NCBI GenBank assembly: GCA_001695595.3 | Contig: MBPM02000199.1 | Location: 1-64,000 of the forward strand | DNA length: 64,000 nucleotides | Source of the DNA: Plasmopara viticola | Lineage: Eukaryota; Oomycota; Peronosporomycetes; Peronosporales; Peronosporaceae | Reading direction: 5' to 3' | Part shown: positions 25,325 through 38,400 of the stretch, in pieces | Layout of the letters: each line of letters opens with the position of its first letter | Position numbering within the stretch: the first letter of the stretch is position 1 | Notes under the pieces: generated by a model | Told to the model about the DNA's origin: nothing | Databases searched by the model: none | Seen by the model: the letters and a program-made list of their open reading frames with translations, nothing else | Translations under genes and position numbers: made by a program

Positions 25325-26280
25325 GTAAAGATGACTGTCAGAAATATTGCGTCCGGATGGTATAATGGCGTGCAGATGAAATGTTTAAGGTGATTGATAC
25401 TGTTGAAGTCTACGGGTCTACCATGATTCGCACCGAATCTGCAAGCGAATTCAACACGAACCCGCAAGGCACCCATTGAGACAATTGCGTCACGAACAAT
25501 TGGACGCGTGAGTTGATGGGACGCGAATAGAATGGCGGTGATTGGATAAATTGAGTTTTGAGCTGCATTGTGTGTCGTAAACTAATTATTTGTTGTATCT
25601 GAACAATCGTCCTGGCTACGTTGTTCATTGACAAGTTGAGTAATGTCAGCTATGCCACTTGATCCCGCTTCATTTCTGGGGTGCTTTTAACATGTAAGTT
25701 TGGCGTGTGGTCAGCCCTGAGAATATTTCAACCTTTCCTTATACTAACGCTTTGGAAGAATGCGTTAGACATTGTAGTTGTGGTATTTATGGACTCAACG
25801 GGAGCTAACGACTTGGCACGAGGCATCGCACTTAGCAAGAAAATTCATCCTTAACTTTATTTGAAATTTGCCTGGATATTATAGAACGTTCTTGAAAAGA
25901 AGACAGCGGAAATATATCGGTGCGTAAAGATGACGGTCAGAAAGGTTGAGCGCGGATGGTGTAATTTCGTGCTGATGAAATGATTAAAATGATTGATACT
26001 GTTGAAGGCTTCAGGTAAACCATAATTCGCATGATTTCGCAAGTCAGTCAAACACAATCCCGTAATGCACACATTAAGACATTCGCGTCATGAACGATTA
26101 GACGAGAAAGTTGATTGGACGAGTACACAATAATGATGTTTGGATCAATTCAGTTATTAGCTGCATTGGGTGTACTGTGAGTCCAATAAACTAACTACTT
26201 ACTTTCTCTGCGCCGGCTTAGGTGTCTATTGACAAGTCTAGCAATGTCAGCTGGCCACTTGATCCCGTTATTCCTGGTGT
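25325..26280 (-). repeat. Inverted segment of B/C satellite (about 1.5 monomers)
   Basis: From 25325 the satellite reads as its reverse complement: gtcagctatgccacttgatc, aggcatcgcacttagcaag, agatgacggtcagaaagg. At about 26281 it flips back to the plus orientation (ggtctaaatgtgcgc). The left junction is a fold-back: ttggccgtcat meets atgactgtcag across a 6-bp spacer, so the same point of the monomer faces itself. The inverted copies are diverged. They lie at the border between B-type and C-type monomers. Confidence 0.9.
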
Positions 26281-27813
26281 GGTCTAAATGTGCGCTTTAC
26301 AGTTTGTGTTGAACTGACTTGCAAATAAAATTACTGTGCACCTGCGGTCTTCGACAGTATCAATCATTTCAGTCACTTCATTTGCAGGCCATTATAACAT
26401 CCGGACGCAATCTTTCTGACTGTCATATTTTCGCATAATCAGACTCGTGATGAAAGCCATCGTACCGATATATTCTCTCTTAACCAAGCGTCTTCTTTTT
26501 TTGGCGTCATAATTAATCCAGGTGTATGAAAAGCTTTATAAGGATGATATTTCTCGACAAGAACGATGCCTCGTGCCAAAGACATTTACTTTCGTTAGGT
26601 ACGAACATTGCACAATTACGATGTTTGACGCATTCTTTCAAAGCGCTAGCATAAGCAAAGGTGATTACTATCGCACGGTTGACCACATGCAAAACTGACA
26701 ATGTTAGACGCACGCCAGGCATGAAGCGGGACCAAGTGCCAAAGCTGTCCCTCCTCAACTTGTCAATGGACACCTTAGCCGATACGCGTGTGCAAAAAAA
26801 ACAAGTAGTTTGTTTACCGGACTGATCGTACCAAAAATGCATATATTTGCTCATCTTATCCAATCATCACCATTTTGTTTTCTTCCAATCATTCTTCTCG
26901 TCAAATCGTTCGTGATGCGAATGTTTAAATGTGCGCTATACGGTTTATGTTGGACTGACTTGCAAATAAAGTTATGGTATACATGTAGCCTTCAACAGTT
27001 GTAATCATTTTAATCATTCCATCTGCACGCCATTATATTATTCGGGCGCAATATTTTTGACCGTCAAATCGACGCAAAATCGACTCGTGAATGAAAGCGA
27101 TCGGACTAATGTACTCCCGCTTAACCAAGCGTATCCTTTTTTAACAACTCCTTAATATATCTAGGTAAACGACAAATACTTTTAAGGATGGTTTATTTTG
27201 CTACGTACGACGCCTCGTGCCAAGTCGTTAACTCCCGTTTAGTACGAAGATTGCACAATGGAAATGTCTGACGCATTCTTCGAAAGCGTTAGTATAAGCG
27301 AAGGTTGAACCTTCTCACGGTTGACCACACGCCAATCTGACTATGTTAGAAGCACGCCAGGCATGAAGCGCGACCAAGTGGCATAGCTGACACTACTCAA
27401 CTTGTTAATGGACACCTTAGCCGATACGCGTGTGCAGAAAAAGTAAATAGTTTACCGGACTGATCGTACCAACAACCGGACTGATCGTACCAACAATACA
27501 TGTATTTGCTCTATATATCCAATCATCAGCATTCTGTTCTTGTCTGATCAATCTACTTGTCAATTCGTTCGTAATGCGAATGTCTAAATGTGCGCTTTAC
27601 GGTTTGTGTTGGACTGACTTGCAAATGAAGTTTTGATACACCTTCGACAGTATCAATCATCTCAACTACTCCAGTTGCACGCCATTATAACATCCGGGCG
27701 CAATCTTTCTGACTGTCTTATTTACGCATAATCGGACCCGTAAAAGAAAGCCATCGATACCGATATATTCTCTCTTAACCAAGCGTCTTCTTTTCTTAGC
27801 GTCATAATTAATC
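26281..27813. repeat. Satellite family C, shortened leading higher-order copy
   Basis: The stretch at 26519-26810 matches 27814-28105 almost exactly, then continues as the counterpart of about 29367-30370. It is therefore a deletion version (1,295 bp, two monomers) of the 2,557-bp repeat that follows. The removed part is about 1.26 kb, two monomers. Open frames such as the one at 26513-26863 (minus) are repeat by-products. Confidence 0.85.
27454..27495. repeat. 21-bp tandem duplication in a C monomer
   Basis: The segment accggactgatcgtaccaac plus one base is doubled in direct succession. The corresponding sites at about 30030, 32587 and 35146 have one copy. It is therefore private to the shortened leading repeat copy. 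Confidence 0.92.
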
Positions 27814-30800
27814 CAGGTGTATGAAAAGCTTTATAAGGATGATATTTCTCGACAAGAACGATGCCTCGTGCCAAAGACATTTACTTTCGTTAGGTACGAA
27901 CATTGCACAATTACGATGTTTGACGCATTCTTTCAAAGCGCTAGCATAAGCAAAGGTGATTACTATCGCACGGTTGACCACATGCAAAACTGACAATGTT
28001 AGACGCACGCCAGGCATGAAGCGGGACCAAGTGCCAAAGCTGTCCCTCCTCAACTTGTCAATGGACACCTTAGCCGATACGCGTGTGCAAAAAAAACAAG
28101 TGGTTTGTTTACCGGACTGATCGTACCAAAAAGGCATCTATTTGCTCATCTTATCCAATCATCACCATTTTGTTTTCTTCCAATCATTCTTCTCGTCAAA
28201 TCGTTCGTGATGCGAATGTCTAAATGTGCGTTCTACGGTTTAGGTTGGACTGACTTGCAAATAAAATTATGGTATACATGTAGCCTTCAATAGCATCAAT
28301 CATTTAATCATTCCATCTGCACGCCATTATACCATCCGGGCGCATTCTCTTTGATCGTTATCTCTACGCACAATCGCCTCGCAAATGAAAGCGACCGTTC
28401 TAACATATTCTCCCATAACCAACCGTATTTTTTCCAAAAACGTCATAAAATATCCAGGTAAAAAAAAACATTTCAAGAATTGTTTATTGTGCTAAGTACG
28501 ATGCCTCGTTCCAGGTTATTACCTCCCATTATGAACGAAAATTGCACAATCACAATGTCTGACGCATTTTTCGAAAGCGCTAGTATAAGCGAAGGTTAGA
28601 ATCATGTCAGAGTTGACCGCACGCCAAACTGACTATGTTAAAAGCTCGCCAGGCATTAAGCGGACCCAAGTGCCAAAGCTGTCCCTCCTCAGCTTGTCAA
28701 TGGACACCTTAGCCGATACGCGCGTGCAAAAAAAACAAGTAGTTTGTTTACCGGACTGATCGTACCAAAAAGGCATCTATTTGCTCAGTTTATCCGATCA
28801 TCACCATTTTGTTCTCTCCCAATCAGTCTTCTCGTCAAATCGTTCGTGATGCGAATGGCTAAATGTGCGCTTTACGGTTTGTGTTGGACTGACTTGCGAA
28901 TAAAATTATGGTATACATGTAGCCTTCAACAGTTGTAATCATTTCAATTATTCCATCTGCACACCATTATATTATTCGCGTGCAATCTTTTTGACCGTCA
29001 TCTCGACGCACAATCGGCTCGTGAATGAAAGCGATTAAGCCGATATACTCCCGCTTAACCAAGCGTCTTCTTTTTAAGAAAGTCATATGTATCTAGGTAA
29101 GCGACAAATACTATTAAGGATGGTTCATTTTGCTACGTACGACGCCTCGTGCCAAGTCGTTACCTCCCGTTTAGTACGAAAATTGCACAATTACAATGTC
29201 TGACCTAGTTTTCCAAAGCGCTTCCATAAGCGCAGGATATAATTTTCTCGGGGTTGATCACGCGCCAAAGTGACCATGTTAGAAGCACACCAGGCATGAA
29301 GCGGGCCAACTGGCATAGATGTCCCTCCTCAATTTGTGAATGGACACCTTCGCCGATACGCGTGTGCAAAAAAAACAAGTAGTTTGTTTACCGGACTGAT
29401 CGTACCAAAAATGCATATATTTGCTCATCTTATCCAATCATCACCATTTTGTTTTCTTCCAATCATTCTTCTCGTCAAATCGTTCGTGATGCGAATGTTT
29501 AAATGTGCGCTATACGGTTTATGTTGGACTGACTTGCAAATAAAGTTATGGTATACATGTAGCCTTCAACAGTTGTAATCATTTTAATCATTCCATCTGC
29601 ACGCCATTATATTATTCGGGCGCAATATTTTTGACCGTCATATCGACGCAAAATCGACTCGTGAATGAAAGCGATCGGACTAATGTACTCCCGCTTAACC
29701 AAGCGTATCCTTTTTTAACAACTTCTTAATATATCTAGGTAAACGACAAATACTTTTAAGGATGGTTTATTTTGCTACGTACGACGCCTCGTGCCAAGTC
29801 GTTAACTCCCGTTTAGTACGAAGATTGCACAATGGAAATGTCTGACGCATTCTTCGAAAGCGTTAGTATAAGCGAAGGTTGAACCTTCTCACGGTTGACC
29901 ACACGCCAATCTGACTATGTTAGAAGCACGCCAGGCATGAAGCGCGACCAAGTGGCATAGCTGACACTACTCAACTTGTTAATGGACACCTTAGCCGATA
30001 CGCGTGTGCAGAAAAAGTAAATAGTTAGTTTACCGGACTGATCGTACCAACAATACATGTATTTGCTCTATATATCCAATCATCAGCATTCTGTTCTTGT
30101 CTGATCAATCTACTTGTCAATTCGTTCGTAATGCGAATGTCTAAATGTGCGCTTTACGGTTTGTGTTGGACTGACTTGCAAATGAAGTTTTGATACACCT
30201 TCGACAGTATCAATCATCTCAACTACTCCAGTTGCACGCCATTATAACATCCGGGCGCAATCTTTCTGACTGTCTTATTTACGCATAATCGGACCCGTAA
30301 AAGAAAGCCATCGATACCGATATATTCTCTCTTAACCAAGCGTCTTCTTTTCTTAGCGTCATAATTAATCCAGGTGTATGAAAAGCTTTATAAGGATGAT
30401 ATTTCTCGACAAGAACGATGCCTCGTGCCAAAGACATTTACTTTCGTTAGGTACGAACATTGCACAATTACGATGTTTGACGCATTCTTTCAAAGCGCTA
30501 GCATAAGCAAAGGTGATTACTATCGCACGGTTGACCACATGCAAAACTGACAATGTTAGACGCACGCCAGGCATGAAGCGGGACCAAGTGCCAAAGCTGT
30601 CCCTCCTCAACTTGTCAATGGACACCTTAGCCGATACGCGTGTGCAAAAAATACAAGTGGTTTGTTTACCGGACTGATCGTACCAAAAAGGCATCTATTT
30701 GCTCATCTTATCCAATCATCACCATTTTGTTTTCTTCCAATCATTCTTCTCGTCAAATCGTTCGTGATGCGAATGTCTAAATGTGCGTTCTACGGTTTAG

Positions 30801-33800
30801 GTTGGACTGACTTGCAAATAAAATTATGGTATACATGTAGCCTTCAATAGCATCAATCATTTAATCATTCCATCTGCACGCCATTATACCATCCGGGCGC
30901 ATTCTCTTTGATCGTTATCTCTACGCACAATCGCCTCGCAAATGAAAGCGACCGTTCTAACATATTCTCCCATAACCAACCGTATTTTTTCCAAAAACGT
31001 CATAAAATATCCAGGTAAAAAAAAACATTTCAAGAATTGTTTATTGTGCTAAGTACGATGCCTCGTTCCAGGTTATTACCTCCCATTATGAACGAAAATT
31101 GCACAATCACAATGTCTGACGCATTTTTCGAAAGCGCTAGTATAAGCGAAGGTTAGAATCATGTCAGAGTTGACCACACGCCAAACTGACTATGTTAAAA
31201 GCTCGCCAGGCATTAAGCGGACCCAAGTGCCAAAGCTGTCCCTCCTCAGCTTGTCAATGGACACCTTAGCCGATACGCGCGTGCAAAAAAAACAAGTAGT
31301 TTGTTTACCGGACTGATCGTACCAAAAAGGCATCTATTTGCTCAGTTTATCCGATCATCACCATTTTGTTCTCTCCCAATCAGTCTTCTCGTCAAATCGT
31401 TCGTGATGCGAATGGCTAAATGTGCGCTTTACGGTTTGTGTTGGACTGACTTGCGAATAAAATTATGGTATACATGTAGCCTTCAACAGTTGTAATCATT
31501 TCAATTATTCCATCTGCACACCACTATATTATTCGCGTGCAATCTTTTTGACCGTCATCTCGACGCACAATCGGCTCGTGAATGAAAGCGATTAAGCCGA
31601 TATACTCCCGCTTAACCAAGCGTCTTCTTTTTAAGAAAGTCATATGTATCTAGGTAAGCGACAAATACTATTAAGGATGGTTCATTTTGCTACGTACGAC
31701 GCCTCGTGCCAAGTCGTTACCTCCCGTTTAGTACGAAAATTGCACAATTACAATGTCTGACCTAGTTTTCCAAAGCGCTTCCATAAGCGCAGGATATAAT
31801 TTTCTCAGGGTTGATCACGCGCCAAAGTGACCATGTTAGAAGCACACCAGGCATGAAGCGGGCCAACTGGCATAGATGTCCCTCCTCAATTTGTGAATGG
31901 ACACCTTCGCCGATACGCGTGTGCAAAAAAAACAAGTAGTTTGTTTACCGGACTGATCGTACCAAAAATGCATATATTTGCTCATCTTATCCAATCATCA
32001 CCATTTTGTTTTCTTCCAATCATTCTTCTCGTCAAATCGTTCGTGATGCGAATGTTTAAATGTGCGCTATACGGTTTATGTTGGACTGACTTGCAAATAA
32101 AGTTATGGTATACATGTAGCCTTCAACAGTTGTAATCATTTTAATCATTCCATCTGCACGCCATTATATTATTCGGGCGCAATATTTTTGACCGTCATAT
32201 CGACGCAAAATCGACTCGTGAATGAAAGCGATCGGACTAATGTACTCCCGCTTAACCAAGCGTATCCTTTTTTAACAACTTCTTAATATATCTAGGTAAA
32301 CGACAAATACTTTTAAGGATGGTTTATTTTGCTACGTACGACGCCTCGTGCCAAGTCGTTAACTCCCGTTTAGTACGAAGATTGCACAATGGAAATGTCT
32401 GACGCATTCTTCGAAAGCGTTAGTATAAGCGAAGGTTGAACCTTCTCACGGTTGACCACACGCCAATCTGACTATGTTAGAAGCACGCCAGGCATGAAGC
32501 GCGACCAAGTGGCATAGCTGACACTACTCAACTTGTTAATGGACACCTTAGCCGATACGCGTGTGCAGAAAAAGTAAATAGTTAGTTTACCGGACTGATC
32601 GTACCAACAATACATGTATTTGCTCTATATATCCAATCATCAGCATTCTGTTCTTGTCTGATCAATCTACTTGTCAATTCGTTCGTAATGCGAATGTCTA
32701 AATGTGCGCTTTACGGTTTGTGTTGGACTGACTTGCAAATGAAGTTTTGATACACCTTCGACAGTATCAATCATCTCAACTACTCCAGTTGCACGCCATT
32801 ATAACATCCGGGCGCAATCTTTCTGACTGTCTTATTTACGCATAATCGGACCCGTAAAAGAAAGCCATCGATACCGATATATTCTCTCTTAACCAAGCGT
32901 CTTCTTTTCTTAGCGTCATAATTAATCCAGGTGTATGAAAAGCTTTATAAGGATGATATTTCTCGACAAGAACGATGCCTCGTGCCAAAGACATTTACTT
33001 TCGTTAGGTACGAACATTGCACAATTACGATGTTTGACGCATTCTTTCAAAGCGCTAGCATAAGCAAAGGTGATTACTATCGCACGGTTGACCACATGCA
33101 AAACTGACAATGTTAGACGCACGCCAGGCATGAAGCGGGACCAAGTGCCAAAGCTGTCCCTCCTCAACTTGTCAATGGACACCTTAGCCGATACGCGTGT
33201 GCAAAAAATACAAGTGGTTTGTTTACCGGACTGATCGTACCAAAAAGGCATCTATTTGCTCATCTTATCCAATCATCACCATTTTGTTTTCTTCCAATCA
33301 TTCTTCTCGTCAAATCGTTCGTGATGCGAATGTCTAAATGTGCGTTCTACGGTTTAGGTTGGACTGACTTGCAAATAAAATTATGGTATACATGTAGCCT
33401 TCAATAGCATCAATCATTTAATCATTCCATCTGCACGCCATTATACCATCCGGGCGCATTCTCTTTGATCGTTATCTCTACGCACAATCGCCTCGCAAAT
33501 GAAAGCGACCGTTCTAACATATTCTCCCATAACCAACCGTATTTTTTCCAAAAACGTCATAAAATATCCAGGTAAAAAAAAACATTTCAAGAATTGTTTA
33601 TTGTGCTAAGTACGATGCCTCGTTCCAGGTTATTACCTCCCATTATGAACGAAAATTGCACAATCACAATGTCTGACGCATTTTTCGAAAGCGCTAGTAT
33701 AAGCGAAGGTTAGAATCATGTCAGAGTTGACCACACGCCAAACTGACTATGTTAAAAGCTCGCCAGGCATTAAGCGGACCCAAGTGCCAAAGCTGTCCCT

Positions 33801-35448
33801 CCTCAGCTTGTCAATGGACACCTTAGCCGATACGCGCGTGCAAAAAAAACAAGTAGTTTGTTTACCGGACTGATCGTACCAAAAAGGCATCTATTTGCTC
33901 AGTTTATCCGATCATCACCATTTTGTTCTCTCCCAATCAGTCTTCTCGTCAAATCGTTCGTGATGCGAATGGCTAAATGTGCGCTTTACGGTTTGTGTTG
34001 GACTGACTTGCGAATAAAATTATGGTATACATGTAGCCTTCAACAGTTGTAATCATTTCAATTATTCCATCTGCACACCATTATATTATTCGCGTGCAAT
34101 CTTTTTGACCGTCATCTCGACGCACAATCGGCTCGTGAATGAAAGCGATTAAGCCGATATACTCCCGCTTAACCAAGCGTCTTCTTTTTAAGAAAGTCAT
34201 ATGTATCTAGGTAAGCGACAAATACTATTAAGGATGGTTCATTTTGCTACGTACGACGCCTCGTGCCAAGTCGTTACCTCCCGTTTAGTACGAAAATTGC
34301 ACAATTACAATGTCTGACCTAGTTTTCCAAAGCGCTTCCATAAGCGCAGGATATAATTTTCTCAGGGTTGATCACGCGCCAAAGTGACCATGTTAGAAGC
34401 ACACCAGGCATGAAGCGGGACCAACTGGCATAGATGTCCCTCCTCAATTTGTGAATGGACACCTTCGCCGATACGCGTGTGCAAAAAAAACAAGTAGTTT
34501 GTTTACCGGACTGATCGTACCAAAAATGCATATATTTGCTCATCTTATCCAATCATCACCATTTTGTTTTCTTCCAATCATTCTTCTCGTCAAATCGTTC
34601 GTGATGCGAATGTTTAAATGTGCGCTATACGGTTTATGTTGGACTGACTTGCAAATAAAGTTATGGTATACATGTAGCCTTCAACAGTTGTAATCATTTT
34701 AATCATTCCATCTGCACGCCATTATATTATTCGGGCGCAATATTTTTGACCGTCATATCGACGCAAAATCGACTCGTGAATGAAAGCGATCGGACTAATG
34801 TACTCCCGCTTAACCAAGCGTATCCTTTTTTAACAACTTCTTAATATATCTAGGTAAACGACAAATACTTTTAAGGATGGTTTATTTTGCTACGTACGAC
34901 GCCTCGTGCCAAGTCGTTAACTCCCGTTTAGTACGAAGATTGCACAATGGAAATGTCTGACGCATTCTTCGAAAGCGTTAGTATAAGCGAAGGTTGAACC
35001 TTCTCACGGTTGACCACACGCCAATCTGACTATGTTAGAAGCACGCCAGGCATGAAGCGCGACCAAGTGGCATAGCTGACACTACTCAACTTGTTAATGG
35101 ACACCTTAGCCGATACGCGTGTGCAGAAAAAGTAAATAGTTAGTTTACCGGACTGATCGTACCAACAATACATGTATTTGCTCTATATATCCAATCATCA
35201 GCATTCTGTTCTTGTCTGATCAATCTACTTGTCAATTCGTTCGTAATGCGAATGTCTAAATGTGCGCTTTACGGTTTGTGTTGGACTGACTTGCAAATGA
35301 AGTTTTGATACACCTTCGACAGTATCAATCATCTCAACTACTCCAGTTGCACGCCATTATAACATCCGGGCGCAATCTTTCTGACTGTCTTATTTACGCA
35401 TAATCGGACCCGTAAAAGAAAGCCATCGATACCGATATATTCTCTCTT
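27814..35448. repeat. Family C, three near-identical 2,557-bp four-monomer higher-order repeats
   Basis: The landmark ccaggtgtatgaaaagc starts at about 27814, 30371 and 32928, exactly 2,557 bp apart each time. Copies 27814-30370, 30371-32927 and 32928-35448 read almost identically; the third stops where ctctcttgaacaagcg begins to differ. The few differences seen include gaccgcacgcc at 28617 versus gaccacacgcc at 31174, and ccattat at 28962 versus ccactat at 31519. Four ~640-bp monomers make one repeat. This is the most homogeneous part of the window and implies very recent amplification. Recurrent frames of 62-109 codons on both strands repeat at exactly 2,557 bp and are not independent genes. 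Confidence 0.96.
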
Positions 35449-38400
35449 GAACAAGCGTCTTCTTTACAATAACGTCATGATATTTCAAGGTAAATGGAAA
35501 GCATTCAAAGGATGATTGCTCTTGCCAAGAGCAAAGCCTCATGTCAAGTACGTATTCTTCTGTTATGTACAGAAATTGCACAATCACAATGTCTGACGCA
35601 TTCTTCGAAAGCGCTAGTATAAGAGAAGTTAAAATCATCTCAGAGTTGACCACACGCCAAACTGACTATGTTAAAAGCTCGCCAGGCATTAAGCGGAACT
35701 AAGTGACAAAGTTGTCTCTCCTCAACTTGTCAATGGACACCTTCGCCGATACGCGTGTGCAAAAAAAGAAGTAGTTTGTTTACCGGACTGATCGTACCAA
35801 AAATGCATCTATTTGCTCAGTTTATCCAATCATCACCATTTTGTTCTCTTCCAATCAGTCTTCTCGTCAAATCGTTCGTGATGCGAATGTCTAAATGTGC
35901 GCTTTACGGTTTATGTTGGACTGACTTGCAAATAAAATTATGGTATACATGTAGCCTTCAACGGTTGTAATCATTTTATTCATTCCATCTGCACACCATT
36001 ATATTTTTCGGGTGCAATCTTCTTGACCGTCATCTCTACGCACAATCGCCTCGCGAATGAAAGCGACCGTACTAACATATTCTCCCTTAACCAACCGTCT
36101 TCTTTCCAATAACGTCATAGTATATTCAGGTAGATATAAAACATTTCAAGAATGGTTTATCGTGCTAAGTACGATGCCTCGTGCCAAGTTATTACCTCCC
36201 ATTATGAACGAAAATTGCACAATCACAACGTCTGACGCATTCTTCGAAAGCGCTAGTATAAGAGAAGTTAAAATCATCTCAGAGTTGACCACACGCCAAA
36301 CTGACTATGTTAAAAGCTCGCCAGGCATTAAGCGGAACCAAGTGACAAAGCTGTCCCTCCTCAACTTGTCAATGGACACCTTAGCCGATACGCGTGTGCA
36401 AAAAAAACAAGTAGTTTGTTTACCGGACTGATCGTACCAAAAAGGCATATATTTGCTCATCTTATCCAATCATCACCATTTTGTTTTCTTCCAATCATTC
36501 TTCTCGTCAAATCGTTCGTGATGCGAATGTTTAAATGTGCGCTATACGGTTTGTGTTGGACTGACTTGCAAATAAAATTATGGAATACATGTAGCCTTCA
36601 ATAGCATTAATCATTTAATCATTCCATCATCAGCATGCATTATACCATCCGGGCGCATTTTTTTTGATCGTCATCTCTACGCACAATCGCCTCGCGAATG
36701 AAAGCGACCGTACTAACATATTCTCCCTTAATCAACCGTCTTCTTCGCAATGACGTCATAATATATCCAGGTAAATAAAAAACATTTCAAGTCTGGTTTA
36801 TCGTGCTAAGTACGATGCCTCGTGCCAAGTTATTACCTCCCATTATGAACGAAAATTGCACAATCACAATGTCTGACGCATTTTTCGAAAGCGCTAGTAT
36901 AAACGAAGGTTAAAATCATCTCGGAGTTGACCACACGCCAAACTGACTATGTTAAAAGCTCGCCAGGCATGAAGCGGGACCAAGTGCCAAAGCTGTCCCT
37001 CCTCAACTTGTCAATGGACACCTTCGCCGATACGCGTGTGCAAAAAGAGAAGTAGTTTGTTTACCGGACTGATCGTACCAAAAAGGCATCTATTTGCTCA
37101 TTTTATCCAATCATCACCATTTTGTTCTCTTCCAATCAGTCTTCTCGTCAAATCGTTCGTGATGCGAATGTTTAAATGTGCGCTATACGGTTTATGTTGG
37201 ACTGACTTGCAAATAAAGTTATGGTATACATGTAGCCTTCAACAGTTGTAATCATTTTATTCATTCCATCTGCACACCATTATATTTTTCGGGTGCAATC
37301 TTCTTGACCGTCATCTCTACGCACAATCGCCTCGCGAATGAAAGCGACCGTACTAACATATTCTCCCTTAACCAACCGTCTTCTTTCCAATAACGTCATA
37401 GTATATTCAGGTAGATATAAAACATTTCAAGAATGGTTTATCGTGCTAAGTACGATGCCTCGTGCCAAGTTATTACCTCCCATTATGAACGAAAATTGCA
37501 CAATCACAACGTCTGACGCATTCTTCGAAAGCGCTAGTACAAGAGAAGTTAAAATCATCTCAGAGTTGACCACACGCCAAACTGACTATGTTAAAAGCTC
37601 GCCAGGCATTAAGCGGAACCAAGTGACAAAGCTGTCCCTCCTCAACTTGTCAATGGACACCTTAGCCGATACGCGTGTGCAAAAAAAACAAGTAGTTTGT
37701 TTACCGGACTGATCGTACCAAAAATTCATCTATTTGCTCAGTTTATCCAATCATCACCATTTTGTTCTCTTCCAATCAGTCTTCTCGTCAAATCGTTCGC
37801 GGTGCGAATGTCTAAATGTGCGCTCTACGGTTTGTGTTGGACTGACTTGCAAATAAAATTATGGTATACATGTAGCCTTCAATAGCATCAATCATTTAAT
37901 CATTCCATCTGCACGCCATTATACCATCCGGGCGCATTCTCTTTGATCGTTATCTCTACGCACAATCGCCTCGCGAATGAAAGCGACCGTACTAACATAT
38001 TCTCCCTTAACCAACCGTCTTCTTTCCAATAACGTCATAGTATATTCAGGTAGATAAAAAACATTTCAAGTATGGTTTATCGTGCTAAGTACGATGCCTC
38101 GTGCCAAGTTATTACCTCCCATTATGAACGAAAATTGCACAATCACAATGTCTGACGCATTTTTCGAAAGCGCTAGTATAAGCGAAGGTTAGAAGCATGT
38201 CAGAGTTGACCACACGCCAAACTGAGTATGTTAAAAGCTCGCCAGGCATTAAGCGGTCCCAAGTGCCAAAGCTGTCCCTCCTAAGCTTGTCAGTGGACAC
38301 CTTCGCCGATACGCGTGTGCAAAAAAAAGAAGTAGTTTGTTTACCGGACTGATCGTACCAAAAATGCATCTATTTGCTCATTTTATCCAATCATCACCAT

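Noticed and set aside
36057..36431. Small secreted effector-like protein
   Set aside because: No signal peptide, no RXLR-type motif in a sensible position, and no conservation as protein across monomers.
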